Positions 1-9,170 of a stretch of 64,000 nt of DNA are shown piece after piece. Source of the DNA: an uncultured Pelagibacteraceae bacterium (GTDB taxonomy: Bacteria; Pseudomonadota; Alphaproteobacteria; Pelagibacterales; Pelagibacteraceae); contig CACDSY010000004.1 of NCBI GenBank assembly GCA_902555585.1, forward strand, positions 124,001 to 188,000, given 5' to 3'. The notes beneath the pieces were generated by a model. That model did not search any database. It was not told the DNA's origin and saw nothing but the letters and a program-made list of their open reading frames with translations. Numbering within the stretch: the first letter of the stretch is position 1; every line of letters starts with the position of its first letter. The position numbers and the translations under genes are program-made.

Positions 1-496
1 TGAAACTCATCTACTTCAAGCATGTGTATCAGAACCGGTTAAACCTTTACTTGACCATGTTGTTACATTTGGTGCAGGTCACTTTTATTGTAGTCAATCA
101 GATAAAGGAGAGATGGTTATGGGTGGAGACTTGGACGGATATAATAGTTACTCTCAAAGAGGAAATTTACCAACACTCCAACACGTATTGACAGAAGGGA
201 TTGCGATGTTTCCATTTCTTAGCAAATTGAAAATGTTAAGAACTTGGGGTGGAATAATGGACATGTCTATGGATGGTTCACCAATTATTGATAAAACACA
301 TATTGATGGCTTATACTTAAATTGTGGCTGGTGTTATGGAGGATTTAAGGCTACTCCAGCTTCTGGGTGGACTTTTGCTCACACAATTGCACAAGACAGA
401 GTTCATGAATTAAATGCAGGTTACAGTTTAAATAGATTTAATACTGGTGATTTAATTGATGAAAAGGGTCTTGGTACCAAAACTTGGATATCTTAA
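1..496 (+). CDS. soxB: Sarcosine oxidase beta subunit, C-terminal part
   Basis: The reading frame is open from base 2, so the gene starts upstream of the window; about 164 residues are visible. SoxB is the FAD-dependent catalytic subunit of heterotetrameric sarcosine oxidase, which oxidises sarcosine to glycine and passes the methyl carbon to tetrahydrofolate. The visible part has the DAO-family tail: GGDLDGYN, a DMSMDGSPIID segment, then LNCGWCYGGFKATPASG, the glycine-rich FAD-contacting end typical of SoxB. soxD follows with no gap. Identity rests on this tail and on the intact soxDAG genes after it. The N-terminal dinucleotide-binding motif and the covalent flavin site cannot be checked here. 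Confidence 0.95.
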   Translation, partial: ETHLLQACVSEPVKPLLDHVVTFGAGHFYCSQSDKGEMVMGGDLDGYNSYSQRGNLPTLQHVLTEGIAMFPFLSKLKMLRTWGGIMDMSMDGSPIIDKTHIDGLYLNCGWCYGGFKATPASGWTFAHTIAQDRVHELNAGYSLNRFNTGDLIDEKGLGTKTWIS

Positions 497-766
497 ATGC
501 TCTATATATTCTGTCCACATTGTGGATTAAGATCACAGAATGAGTTTGCTTATGGTGGAGATGCGACAGTAAAAAGACCAGAGCTTAATAAGGAAATTAG
601 CGACAAAGATTGGGATAATTTTGTTTATTTGAGAAAAAGTCCTAGAGGAAAACATTTAGAGTTGTGGCACCATATATCTGGCTGCAGGCAATGGATTAAA
701 GTTGAAAGAGATACATCAACTCATGAAATTTTTAAAACTTATAAAGCAGATGAACTAACTGAATAA
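497..766 (+). CDS. soxD: Sarcosine oxidase delta subunit
   Basis: SoxD is the small zinc-binding subunit of heterotetrameric sarcosine oxidase. The 89-residue product has CPHC at residues 6-9 and HHISGC at 58-63. This gives Cys6, Cys9, His59 and Cys63, the ligand set known for SoxD. It starts immediately after the soxB stop codon and shares one base with soxA (TAATG), so translation of the three subunits is probably coupled. Length and motifs are normal for the family. Confidence 0.97.
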   Translation: MLYIFCPHCGLRSQNEFAYGGDATVKRPELNKEISDKDWDNFVYLRKSPRGKHLELWHHISGCRQWIKVERDTSTHEIFKTYKADELTE

Positions 767-3762
767 TGTCCCAAGATTTTAGATTAGATAAAATTGGAAT
801 GGTAAATAGAAATAAAAAAATTTCTTTTACATTCAATGGTAAAAAATATTTTGGTTATGAAGGAGATACTATTGCTTCTGCGTTAATAGCAAATGGAGTG
901 CACCTTGTTGGGAGAAGTTTTAAATATCATAGACCCAGAGGTTTTTTTGGAGTTGGTGTTGATGAACCTTATGCAATTTTACAGCTAGAGAGAAATAATG
1001 AAAGAGATCCTAATATTAGAGCTACAGAACAGGAGATTTTTGAAGGTTTAGAAGTTAAAAGTGTAAACTGTTGGCCTAGTGTAAACTTTGATATTGGTGC
1101 AATTAATAATTTCTTAAAAATGTTTTTTCCAGCTGGGTTTTATTATAAAACTTTTATGTGGCCACCAAGCTTTTGGTATAAAATTTATGAACCTTTTATT
1201 AGAATGGCAGCAGGTTTTGGAGAAGCATCAATCAAGCATGATAAAGAAAGATATGAACACAAATATGAATATTGTGATTTATTGATTACTGGATCAGGAC
1301 CTTCAGGTTTAGCAAGTGCATACGCAGCAGCAAAAAATGGTGCGCGTGTAATTTTAGCTGAAGATAAACCAAGATACGGGGGAAGCCTGTTAACTAGTGA
1401 TGTAAATATTGGAAATCAAACTGGTATTGAATGGTCAGAGAAAATAATTACAGAATTAAAGTCAATGTCTAATGTAATTGTAAAAAATAGATCACAGGTA
1501 TTTGGTTATTATGATCATAACATGTTGGTAATGTCGGAACGAATAAGCGATCATTTACCTAAGACTCAAAAATACTTACCTAAACAACGTTTGTGGTACA
1601 TAAGAGCAAAAGAAGTTCTGATTTCATCAGGTTCAATAGAAAGGCCGTTAGTATTTGGTAACAATGATACCCCAGGTGTAATGTTATCTTCAGCTGCTAA
1701 AGAATATATGAAGGTTTATGGAGTTTTAGTTGGAAAAAAACCTTTAATATTTACAAATAATGACAGTGGATATGAAACAGCTATAGAATTCAAAAAAAAT
1801 GGCGTAAACCCATTAATTTTAGACACAAGAAAAGAACCATCTTCAGACATTATTAGCGAAGCCAAAAATTTAGGAATTGAAATTAAGTTTTCCTATGTAG
1901 TAGTGGCTGCCAAGGGATACAAAAAAGTCAAATCAGCAGATATTGCAAAAATATCTGATAATAAAAAAGATTTATCAAATATAGAAAATATAGAATGTGA
2001 TTGTATTTGTGTATCAGGTTTTTGGACACCGTCAATTCACTTAGCATCTCAATCTGGAAATAAATCTGAATTTAATGAAAAGATAGATGCATTCATTCCA
2101 AAAAAATCTAAACAGAAAGAAAATACTATTGGTTCAGCAAACGGTAAATTCACTTTAGAAGAAACCATTAACGAAGCATTTGAGAAAGGATACGAAGTCT
2201 CAAACAAAATAACAGAAAATAATAATAAGGTTTCTATTCCAACGGTAGTTGAAAAAAAATCTACAGAACACGACAAGTTTTGGTGCGTTCCATTACCAAA
2301 AGGCAAATCCTATAAAAGATTTTTAGATTTTCAAAATGATGTGGCTGTAACAGATATAGAGCTCGCATTAAGAGAAGGTTTTAGATCAATTGAACATGTA
2401 AAAAGATATACCACTCTTGGGATGGCAACTGACCAAGGTAAGACAAGTAATCTTAATGGATTACAATTAGTCTCGGACATTGAAAATAAAGTTGTACCTC
2501 AAGTTGGCCACACTACATTTAGGCCACCTTATACACCTGTTTCAATAGGAGCAATTGTCGGAAGAGAAGTTGGAAAACATTCTAAACCGACAAGAAAATC
2601 ACCAATGCACGAGTGGCATGAAAAAAATAATGCAATATTTGTTGACGCTGGAGTTTGGTTAAGACCAAGATACTACAAGCAAGGAAATGAAACATTATTT
2701 GAAGCCTCAAAAAGAGAAGCAAAAAATGTTAGAAAAAATGTAGGTGTATGTGATGTAACCACTTTAGGAAAAATAGATGTTAAAGGCCCGGATGCTGCAG
2801 AATTTTTAAATAGAGTTTATACTAATGCATGGCTTAAGCTACCAGTAGGTAAAGCAAGATATGGAGTAATGCTTAGAGAGGATGGAATTGTAATGGATGA
2901 CGGAACAACAACAAGAATTTCCGAAAATCATTACCATATGACAACTACAACAGCTCAGGCGGCCAATGTCCTATCTCATTTAGAATATTATTTGCAGCTA
3001 GTTTGGCCAGAATTAAATGTAAATGTAGTCTCAACTACAGAGCAGTGGGCTGGTGCTGCAATAGCAGGCCCAAATTCAAGAGCGTTATTAATGAAATTAT
3101 TTCCAAATACTGATGTATCTAACGAAGGTCTACCATTTATGGGTTACAAAGAGGCAGATTTATTTGGTTTTCCTGCAAAAATTTATAGAATTTCATTTTC
3201 AGGAGAACTTGCTTATGAAGTTAATGTGGAATCAGACTATGGTAATTTCATGTGGGAAAAAATTATCGAAGTTGGTAAAGAATTTCAAATACAGCCATAT
3301 GGAACTGAGGCCCTATCTACTTTAAGGATAGAAATGGGTCACGTTGCTGCCTCTGAGCTTGATGGTAGAACAATTCCTCATGATGCTTCGCTTGAAGGTT
3401 TAGTAAGTAAGAAAAAAGACTTTATTGGTAAAAGATCATTAAGCAGATCAGCTTTCATAAAACCGGATAGAGAAAAAATAGTAGGTGTTGTTCCATTAGA
3501 CAAAACAACGAGTATTCCTGAAGGTTCATATATTGTTAAAGACCCTAAAGCTAAGCTTCCAAACCCTAAATTAGGTCATGTCTCAGCATCATGTTGGAGT
3601 GTTGAGTATGATAATCCATTCTCGCTTGCGATAATTAAAGACGGTAAAAATATGATAGGACAAAAACTATTTGCTATGTCACCTTTAAAAAATAAAACTA
3701 TACCTGTGGAAATCGTTTCATCTCATTATGTTGATCCAGAAGGAAAGAGAGTAAGAGCATGA
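766..3762 (+). CDS. soxA: Sarcosine oxidase alpha subunit
   Basis: At 998 aa this is full length for the large subunit. Residues 1-90 form a ferredoxin-like Fer2_4 domain (SFKYHRPRGFFGVG). A dinucleotide-binding domain follows, with GSGPSG near residue 176, and the C-terminal 390 residues are a GcvT-type aminomethyltransferase domain (KARYGVMLREDGIVMDDG, then ISFSGELAYEVNV). The GcvT domain hands the sarcosine methyl carbon to tetrahydrofolate as 5,10-methylene-THF. The gene overlaps soxD by one base and soxG by four (ATGA). A lysine-rich, low-complexity stretch lies around residues 440-500. Confidence 0.97.
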   Translation: MSQDFRLDKIGMVNRNKKISFTFNGKKYFGYEGDTIASALIANGVHLVGRSFKYHRPRGFFGVGVDEPYAILQLERNNERDPNIRATEQEIFEGLEVKSVNCWPSVNFDIGAINNFLKMFFPAGFYYKTFMWPPSFWYKIYEPFIRMAAGFGEASIKHDKERYEHKYEYCDLLITGSGPSGLASAYAAAKNGARVILAEDKPRYGGSLLTSDVNIGNQTGIEWSEKIITELKSMSNVIVKNRSQVFGYYDHNMLVMSERISDHLPKTQKYLPKQRLWYIRAKEVLISSGSIERPLVFGNNDTPGVMLSSAAKEYMKVYGVLVGKKPLIFTNNDSGYETAIEFKKNGVNPLILDTRKEPSSDIISEAKNLGIEIKFSYVVVAAKGYKKVKSADIAKISDNKKDLSNIENIECDCICVSGFWTPSIHLASQSGNKSEFNEKIDAFIPKKSKQKENTIGSANGKFTLEETINEAFEKGYEVSNKITENNNKVSIPTVVEKKSTEHDKFWCVPLPKGKSYKRFLDFQNDVAVTDIELALREGFRSIEHVKRYTTLGMATDQGKTSNLNGLQLVSDIENKVVPQVGHTTFRPPYTPVSIGAIVGREVGKHSKPTRKSPMHEWHEKNNAIFVDAGVWLRPRYYKQGNETLFEASKREAKNVRKNVGVCDVTTLGKIDVKGPDAAEFLNRVYTNAWLKLPVGKARYGVMLREDGIVMDDGTTTRISENHYHMTTTTAQAANVLSHLEYYLQLVWPELNVNVVSTTEQWAGAAIAGPNSRALLMKLFPNTDVSNEGLPFMGYKEADLFGFPAKIYRISFSGELAYEVNVESDYGNFMWEKIIEVGKEFQIQPYGTEALSTLRIEMGHVAASELDGRTIPHDASLEGLVSKKKDFIGKRSLSRSAFIKPDREKIVGVVPLDKTTSIPEGSYIVKDPKAKLPNPKLGHVSASCWSVEYDNPFSLAIIKDGKNMIGQKLFAMSPLKNKTIPVEIVSSHYVDPEGKRVRA

Positions 3763-4346
3763 CAGTAATTTCTGCATTACAAAATGTTCATGTTCAGGGA
3801 TCATTTGGAAATTTTGAAAATAAATCTGAAAATGAATTATTAAAAATTAAAGAATTAAAAAATTTACTAATCGTTCAAGTAGTTCAGTATAGAAATTCTT
3901 CTATTAAAATTGACGATATAAATTTTAATAATTTAAAATTTGTAAATCAGTCACAAACAGTAGTTTCAAATGAAAATGTAAGAGTGCTATGGAATTCACC
4001 AAATAATTGGCTTTTAATTTCAAATAAAAAAGAATTGTTAAAAGAAATTTACAGCACTTTTAATACAAATGATTTTGCTGTTACGGACCTTTCTCATTCT
4101 AAAGCAACAATAGAATTAGAAGGACCATATGTAAAAGAAGTTTTAAAAAAAGGATGTCCTTTTAATTTTAATATTTTAACAAAAAATATGAGCATTAACT
4201 CAGCTTATAATGGAATTTCTTTTATAGTTGATATGATTGAAGATGAACCAGAAAAAGTAAGAATTTTTTCTCTAAGAAGTTTTGGGGAGTCTCTTTATCA
4301 TTCTATCACTGATGCTTCTTTAGAATTTGGCTATATGTGTAATTAG
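3759..4346 (+). CDS. soxG: Sarcosine oxidase gamma subunit
   Basis: The 195-aa product lies in the position of SoxG, the fourth subunit of heterotetrameric sarcosine oxidase, and overlaps soxA by four bases. SoxG proteins are weakly conserved GcvT-like folds. Here the recognisable part is VTDLSHSKATIELEGP followed by VLKKGCPFN, which matches the SoxG pattern of sharing or not sharing a methyl-transfer fold. No catalytic residues are expected. The gene ends three bases before the stop of the converging transporter gene, with no obvious terminator between. Confidence 0.9.
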   Translation: MTVISALQNVHVQGSFGNFENKSENELLKIKELKNLLIVQVVQYRNSSIKIDDINFNNLKFVNQSQTVVSNENVRVLWNSPNNWLLISNKKELLKEIYSTFNTNDFAVTDLSHSKATIELEGPYVKEVLKKGCPFNFNILTKNMSINSAYNGISFIVDMIEDEPEKVRIFSLRSFGESLYHSITDASLEFGYMCN

Positions 4347-4349
4347 TTA

Positions 4350-5963
4350 TTATTCCTCTGTTTTAAATTGAGATTTCTGAATAAATAAAACAAATAGCAC
4401 TGGTATAATTAAGGTAATAATTGTTACTGTTATTAACAATAATCCTAGCTCAGAATAGTCTGCTGTTGTTAAAATTGCGTTTGTAACCTTATCTTTTACT
4501 TCTCTAGTAATTGTAAAAATTTCATTGAGATATTTTGTTAATAAAGCACTTGCAGATAAAGCTAAATTAGTGAATGAAGCAAAAACTGCAAAAAAAGTTG
4601 CTTTTAAATGGGAGGGTGCATTCTTTGCAATCCAAGCCAAAAGTGGAATCATAGATATTTGACCCAATGGAGATTCTAATGCTGTATTAATTATTGCTAT
4701 AAATTTTGCATCAACAATTCCGTTTGTTATCGAGGAGGTCCAGTTGTGAAATCCATAATACATTCCAACACTTGGTAAAAATAATATTGCTCCAGCAATT
4801 GATAAAATAACAATTATTTTAGCAATAGAATTTTTTGCCATAAATGGTCTAAGAATTATTATTCCGACTAAAGTAAGTATTGAAGCTAGTAAAGACAGTA
4901 TTGAAAAAAATTGTTCATTAAATTGAAGTTCATCAATTTCAAACCAAGATAAGCCAGGTCCAGGTCCAGGCATGGCTCTAAATATAAAAATAATTATAGC
5001 AGTTCCAACTATGGTAAATCTTAACTTTTCAGGTAACTCTTTAATAAGTTTATTCATAAGGAATAAAATGATTAACATAGAACCAAAAAAAACAATTTCT
5101 TGTGCAAATGGTAGTCCTAACGAACCGACACTCAATGTAAAAATTACAAAAATTAAACTACCACCTAGTATCCACCAATTAACTTTTGTTTTTTCATGAT
5201 TAAAATTACCTTCTTCACCAGATAGACCTTGTGTAATTAAAATTTTTTTCTTTTTATTTTTTAAATAAGCAGCAAAAATAACACCTAAAATTGAAACCAT
5301 TGGTATTATTAATGCATAAAGATATATCGAACCGTATAATTGTATTTTTTCTGCCTGTTCAAGATCATCTACTCCCTTAAATAATATCACATTGGCAAGA
5401 GCAACCAACACTGTCCCACCTATAATTGCAAATCTTCCAAGTGTTTGCATCGTTGTATGCATAATTTTAACTTGATCTGCTGTAAATTTTTCTCCGTTCT
5501 CATTTATTAAAGGCACAGCTTCGACTGTCATTGCGTCAGCAACAACATCTTGAACTACATATCCAATAGGAGCTAAAAGAACACTTATTACAAACCAAGT
5601 TTCAACTTTTAAATAAGATGACATTTGTTCTGTATGAATTATTAGCCCGTACATGATTAATAAACTTATTCCAATTAATGAGGCACCGATGTAAACCATG
5701 TAATTCTTTTTATTCCAGATTAAATCTACCAAATGCCCTAGTGGCATTTTTAAAGCCCAAGGTATTCCTGCCCAGAAACCCAATCCTGCAAGAAATGCAG
5801 CAGATAAATTCAAATAATCTTTTACAAAGAAAGTACCTACTATGCCTGTTAGGCCAGATATACCTGCTGCCACATAAATCATTAACGGAGGTAAATAAGA
5901 CAATTTAAATTGTCTACCTAAATCAAACAGTGTTGAGTCTATGAATTGAATGATTTTGTTCAT
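4350..5963 (-). CDS. MFS-type membrane transporter, possibly folate/biopterin (BT1-like)
   Basis: This is a 537-aa polytopic membrane protein with about 12 hydrophobic segments. Near the N-terminus, GLGFWAGIPWALKMPLGHL (about residues 42-60) followed by a basic loop and a further helix resembles the WSIKPLYG...D region of MFS/BT1 folate-biopterin transporters. The substrate cannot be read from the sequence. A pterin or folate substrate would suit a neighbour of the folate-dependent sarcosine oxidase, but that is inference. It converges on soxG and is followed upstream (higher coordinates) by two more minus-strand genes, with which it may form an operon. A generic MFS permease is the alternative. 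Confidence 0.7.
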   Translation of the reverse strand: MNKIIQFIDSTLFDLGRQFKLSYLPPLMIYVAAGISGLTGIVGTFFVKDYLNLSAAFLAGLGFWAGIPWALKMPLGHLVDLIWNKKNYMVYIGASLIGISLLIMYGLIIHTEQMSSYLKVETWFVISVLLAPIGYVVQDVVADAMTVEAVPLINENGEKFTADQVKIMHTTMQTLGRFAIIGGTVLVALANVILFKGVDDLEQAEKIQLYGSIYLYALIIPMVSILGVIFAAYLKNKKKKILITQGLSGEEGNFNHEKTKVNWWILGGSLIFVIFTLSVGSLGLPFAQEIVFFGSMLIILFLMNKLIKELPEKLRFTIVGTAIIIFIFRAMPGPGPGLSWFEIDELQFNEQFFSILSLLASILTLVGIIILRPFMAKNSIAKIIVILSIAGAILFLPSVGMYYGFHNWTSSITNGIVDAKFIAIINTALESPLGQISMIPLLAWIAKNAPSHLKATFFAVFASFTNLALSASALLTKYLNEIFTITREVKDKVTNAILTTADYSELGLLLITVTIITLIIPVLFVLFIQKSQFKTEE

Positions 5964-5969
5964 TAACTT

Positions 5970-6410
5970 TTAATCTAATAAGTTTAATTTAATTAAACTA
6001 TTATTTTTTGTTTCTTTGCACCACAATTCATAACTTTCGCACACTCTCCACAAATGATTTGTAGCTCTTTGTGATATTTCCAAGGGAAAATGACTCTTTG
6101 CATAGTACAAATCAGGAAATTTAATCAATTGTTTGACCATTGCTTCTTTTTGTAAATTTAAAAGCCTTAAAACCTCTTTAGAAATTTTTTCACCTGAGTT
6201 CTCATCAACAAAATCATTTTCTTTTAATTTTTCAAACCATTCATCATGAAATTGACCACTACTTATTTTTTCATACAATTTTGAACCCATAAATCTTTCA
6301 ATTGCATCTATATTTGAAATATCAATATTCTGCTTTTTAATTTGAAATATTTCTAAATAAATTACCTCAGCAACATAAAGTATGTATGGTTTCTTATTCT
6401 CTTCTTCCAT
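5970..6410 (-). CDS. Conserved-looking protein of unknown function
   Basis: The 146-aa soluble protein is not recognised. It is acidic at the N-terminus (MEEENKKPY) and predicted mainly helical. It has no signal peptide or membrane segment, and only one Trp/Cys-containing patch near the C-terminus (HLWRVCESYELWCKE). It lies six bases from the transporter and four from the GNAT gene on the same strand, so the three are probably co-transcribed. Codon use matches its neighbours. Confidence 0.7.
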   Translation of the reverse strand: MEEENKKPYILYVAEVIYLEIFQIKKQNIDISNIDAIERFMGSKLYEKISSGQFHDEWFEKLKENDFVDENSGEKISKEVLRLLNLQKEAMVKQLIKFPDLYYAKSHFPLEISQRATNHLWRVCESYELWCKETKNNSLIKLNLLD

Positions 6411-6414
6411 AAAA

Positions 6415-6885
6415 TTATAAATTTAAAGTATAATAACAAGAATTAGGATCCTCTTTATAGTGAGCAAATGGTTTACACTTACTAAATTTAAAATGTTCAA
6501 AAAGTTTTCTGGCAGGTAAAAAGAATTTTCCAGATCCCGTTTCAATACTTAGCTTTTTTATACCTAATTTTTTTGCCTGAATTATCAAATGTGAGATTAT
6601 TTTACTACCAATACCTTTATTTCTAAAATCATTAGATACTCTAATTGATTTAAATTCCCCATGATTTTTTCCAATGAACTTTAAGGCTCCACACCCAATT
6701 AAATAATTATTATCCCACAAACTCCAAAATTTTATACTTGGATCTTTAAGTCCAGGGATATCTAAAACATGAGTACTATCTTTAGAAGAAACAGATCTTA
6801 ATTCAATAAAGTGTTTAATTAAAAGATGATATACCTTTGGGTGGTCAAAGTTATTTTCTATTGATTTAATCATTAGCTTGAACAT
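6415..6885 (-). CDS. GNAT family N-acetyltransferase
   Basis: The product is 156 aa with the GNAT core. Strand 4 and the acetyl-CoA loop are visible as IRVSNDFRNKGIGSKIISHL, where the (R/Q)xxGxG/A signature is RNKGIG. This is followed by AKKLGIKKLSIETG and FEHFKFSKCKPFAHY. The final residues resemble the YhgN/ElaA-like subgroup that acts on small amines or protein termini, but the acceptor is unknown. The gene is divergent from the SRAP gene at 6922, with a 36-base gap that must hold both promoters. Confidence 0.88.
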   Translation of the reverse strand: MFKLMIKSIENNFDHPKVYHLLIKHFIELRSVSSKDSTHVLDIPGLKDPSIKFWSLWDNNYLIGCGALKFIGKNHGEFKSIRVSNDFRNKGIGSKIISHLIIQAKKLGIKKLSIETGSGKFFLPARKLFEHFKFSKCKPFAHYKEDPNSCYYTLNL

Positions 6886-6921
6886 ATAATCTAAAACAAA
6901 ATTAAACCAATACGAAAAAAT

Positions 6922-7542
6922 ATGTGTGGAAGATATGTCATTACTAATGCTGTTTCAAAAACAAGTAAAATCGTTAAAACTGCAATTAACCTAGAAGACT
7001 CAGAAAATTATAATGCACACCCTTATCAAAAACTTCCAGTTATTAAGAAATATAACAATGGAAATACTCTTGAAAATTTAAAGTGGGGGATTGTACCTAG
7101 TTGGGCTAAAAAAAAAGACTTTAAACCACTTATTAATGCAAGATTAGAGACGATTGATGAAAAGGTCTCTTTTAAAAAGTTAATAAAGCTTCAAAGATGC
7201 GTTGCTGTTGCGGACGGATTTTATGAATGGAAGAGAATAGAAAAAGAGAAGACGCCTTATTACTTTTTAAGAGAGGATAAGAAACTTATTTATATTGCTG
7301 GTATTTATGAAGAAGATCAATTTTGTATGATTACTGAAGAAGCAAGTTCAAATGTAACAGAAATTCATCACAGACAGCCAGTTATCTTAAATGAAAATGA
7401 TGTTAATAAATATTTGAATATTGAAATTTCAGGTTCAAATTATTTAAAACAATCGCAAAAATCAAAACTTTCTTTTTATGAAATTTCTAAGGATGTAAAT
7501 AAGCCAACAAATAATAATATTTCTCTAATTCAACCTATATAA
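6922..7542 (+). CDS. SRAP-domain protein (YedK/HMCES family)
   Basis: The sequence begins MCGRY, so Cys2 becomes the N-terminal catalytic cysteine after Met removal. SRAP proteins use it to form a thiazolidine crosslink to abasic sites in single-stranded DNA, shielding them. Other family motifs are visible: WGIVPSWAKKKDF, INARLETIDEK, RCVAVADGFYEWKR, and a later HHRQPVILNE containing the active-site His. The length of 206 aa is normal. It stands alone between the divergent GNAT gene and the converging purK. The activity is family knowledge; regulation by DNA damage is not visible here. Confidence 0.95.
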   Translation: MCGRYVITNAVSKTSKIVKTAINLEDSENYNAHPYQKLPVIKKYNNGNTLENLKWGIVPSWAKKKDFKPLINARLETIDEKVSFKKLIKLQRCVAVADGFYEWKRIEKEKTPYYFLREDKKLIYIAGIYEEDQFCMITEEASSNVTEIHHRQPVILNENDVNKYLNIEISGSNYLKQSQKSKLSFYEISKDVNKPTNNNISLIQPI

Positions 7543-7544
7543 AA

Positions 7545-8588
7545 TTATTTTTCAATAATTGTTAGATGTCCCATTTTCCTTTTTGCTTTTACTTGTTTTT
7601 TTAAATAATCATAAAAAAACTCATTCTCTTTAAAAGTTTTATTTCTATACATTGTTATGTCATCACCAATGAGATTAATCATTTGAGCATTATATATTTT
7701 TTTTGTATCGATTTTTTTTAAACCACAAACAGCTCTTATATGATTTTCAAATTGACTAACATTATGTGAGTTTATTGTTAGATGACCAGAATTATGAACT
7801 CTAGGTGCAATTTCATTAACATATAAGTTTTCGTTTTTATCAATAAAAAACTCAACACATAAGGTTCCAATATAATCTAGTTCTTCAACAATTTGTTTTG
7901 CCCATTCTTTAGATTTTACCTTTATTGTTTCTGAAATTTCAGCAGGAATTTTTGAATGTTTCAAAATTTGATCTTCATGAACATTCTCAATCGGTTCATA
8001 TATCTCATATTTTTGATTGCCAAATCTACATATGACAATTGAAATTTCTTTTTTTAAATTAACAAACTTTTCTAAAATATATTCTTTGGTAAAATCAATG
8101 TCTTCATTTATGTCAATAAAACTATTTAATTTATATTGACCTTTACCATCATATCCAAGAGTGGTAGTTTTTAGTAACCCGGGTAGAAGATTTTCATTAT
8201 CTTTTATTTCATCTTTATTTTTAATTAAAGCATAGTTAGTTGTTCTAATATTGTTATTATTTAAAAAATCTTTTTCAGTTAATCTATTTTGGATTAAACT
8301 ATTTATTTCTGGTTTGGGTAAGACACTCTTCGATTTATTTATTTCATTTAATATATCAAAAGGAATATTTTCAAATTCATAAGTAACTAAATCAACGCTA
8401 TCAACAAATTCTGTTATAATTTTAGAATCATCATAGTTTCCATATATGAACCTATTTGCAAAATTTTTGGCAGGTGCATCTGGATCATCACTAAGTACTA
8501 CCGTTATTATATCTATTTTTTTAGCAGCTTCAGAAAGCATACTACCTAGCTGACCACCTCCAATTATTCCTAAAACTGGCTGGCTCAT
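7545..8588 (-). CDS. purK: N5-carboxyaminoimidazole ribonucleotide synthase
   Basis: PurK uses ATP and bicarbonate to carboxylate AIR to N5-CAIR in purine synthesis. The 347-aa product opens with LGIIGGGQLGSML and then shows ATP-grasp features: KTTTLGYDGKGQ, YILEKFV, GTLCVEFFIDK and NEIAPRVHNSGH. The last includes the Mg-binding Glu/Asn and the family RxHNSGH motif. It directly follows purE on the same strand with no gap, so the purEK pair is transcribed from upstream of 9083. It converges on the SRAP gene with two bases between the stops. Confidence 0.97.
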   Translation of the reverse strand: MSQPVLGIIGGGQLGSMLSEAAKKIDIITVVLSDDPDAPAKNFANRFIYGNYDDSKIITEFVDSVDLVTYEFENIPFDILNEINKSKSVLPKPEINSLIQNRLTEKDFLNNNNIRTTNYALIKNKDEIKDNENLLPGLLKTTTLGYDGKGQYKLNSFIDINEDIDFTKEYILEKFVNLKKEISIVICRFGNQKYEIYEPIENVHEDQILKHSKIPAEISETIKVKSKEWAKQIVEELDYIGTLCVEFFIDKNENLYVNEIAPRVHNSGHLTINSHNVSQFENHIRAVCGLKKIDTKKIYNAQMINLIGDDITMYRNKTFKENEFFYDYLKKQVKAKRKMGHLTIIEK

Positions 8589-9083
8589 TTATTTAGGTTT
8601 TTTTTTAACAGATTTTGATTGTTTAGATCGCCACTTGTTGAGATTATTTTTAACACCCATATCAAACGTAGAGATAATTGATGCGGCATACAAAGCTGCA
8701 TTTATTGCTCCATCCGTACCTATTGCTACAGTTCCAACCGGTATACCTTTTGGCATTTGAGCTATTGACAGTAAACTATCTAGACCTTTTAATTTTTTAC
8801 TTTCTATTGGCACTCCAATCACTGGAATTCTTGTTAGAGACGCAATCATTCCTGGCAAATGAGCTGATCCTCCTGCTCCAGCAATTATCACAGAAATATT
8901 ATTCTTTTCAGCAGATTTTGCATACTTAAACATACGTTCTGGAGTTCTATGAGCTGAAACTATATTTGTTTCGTAATTAATTTTAAGCAATTTAAGAATT
9001 TTTTTACAAAATTTCATGGTTGAGTAATCTGAATTACTTCCCATAACAATTGATACCTTGTGACTATATTTTTTGTTTTTCAC
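8589..9083 (-). CDS. purE: N5-carboxyaminoimidazole ribonucleotide mutase
   Basis: PurE (class I) converts N5-CAIR to CAIR. The 164-aa protein carries [24 protein letters not shown] with the catalytic His, [15 protein letters not shown] and PVIGVPIES, all in the usual order. A basic C-terminal tail ([15 protein letters not shown]) extends past the usual fold, which is not unusual in SAR11. It is the first gene of purEK. Its promoter must lie in the 87-base gap to the divergent dipeptidase gene. Confidence 0.97.
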   Translation of the reverse strand: MKNKKYSHKVSIVMGSNSDYSTMKFCKKILKLLKINYETNIVSAHRTPERMFKYAKSAEKNNISVIIAGAGGSAHLPGMIASLTRIPVIGVPIESKKLKGLDSLLSIAQMPKGIPVGTVAIGTDGAINAALYAASIISTFDMGVKNNLNKWRSKQSKSVKKKPK

Positions 9084-9170
9084 GATACGAATTTGAATTA
9101 ATATAGATTAACATATTCTTTAAATTTTAACTAGTCGACAAATTATATTATACTTATATTGTCTTTAAAT

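Noticed and set aside
8678..8929. Plus-strand ORF inside purE
   Set aside because: Antisense shadow: purE has intact family motifs on the minus strand over the same bases.
9159..9170. TTG start for the M19 dipeptidase
   Set aside because: ATG at 9171 gives a normal N-terminus; the upstream codon would add four residues with no support.
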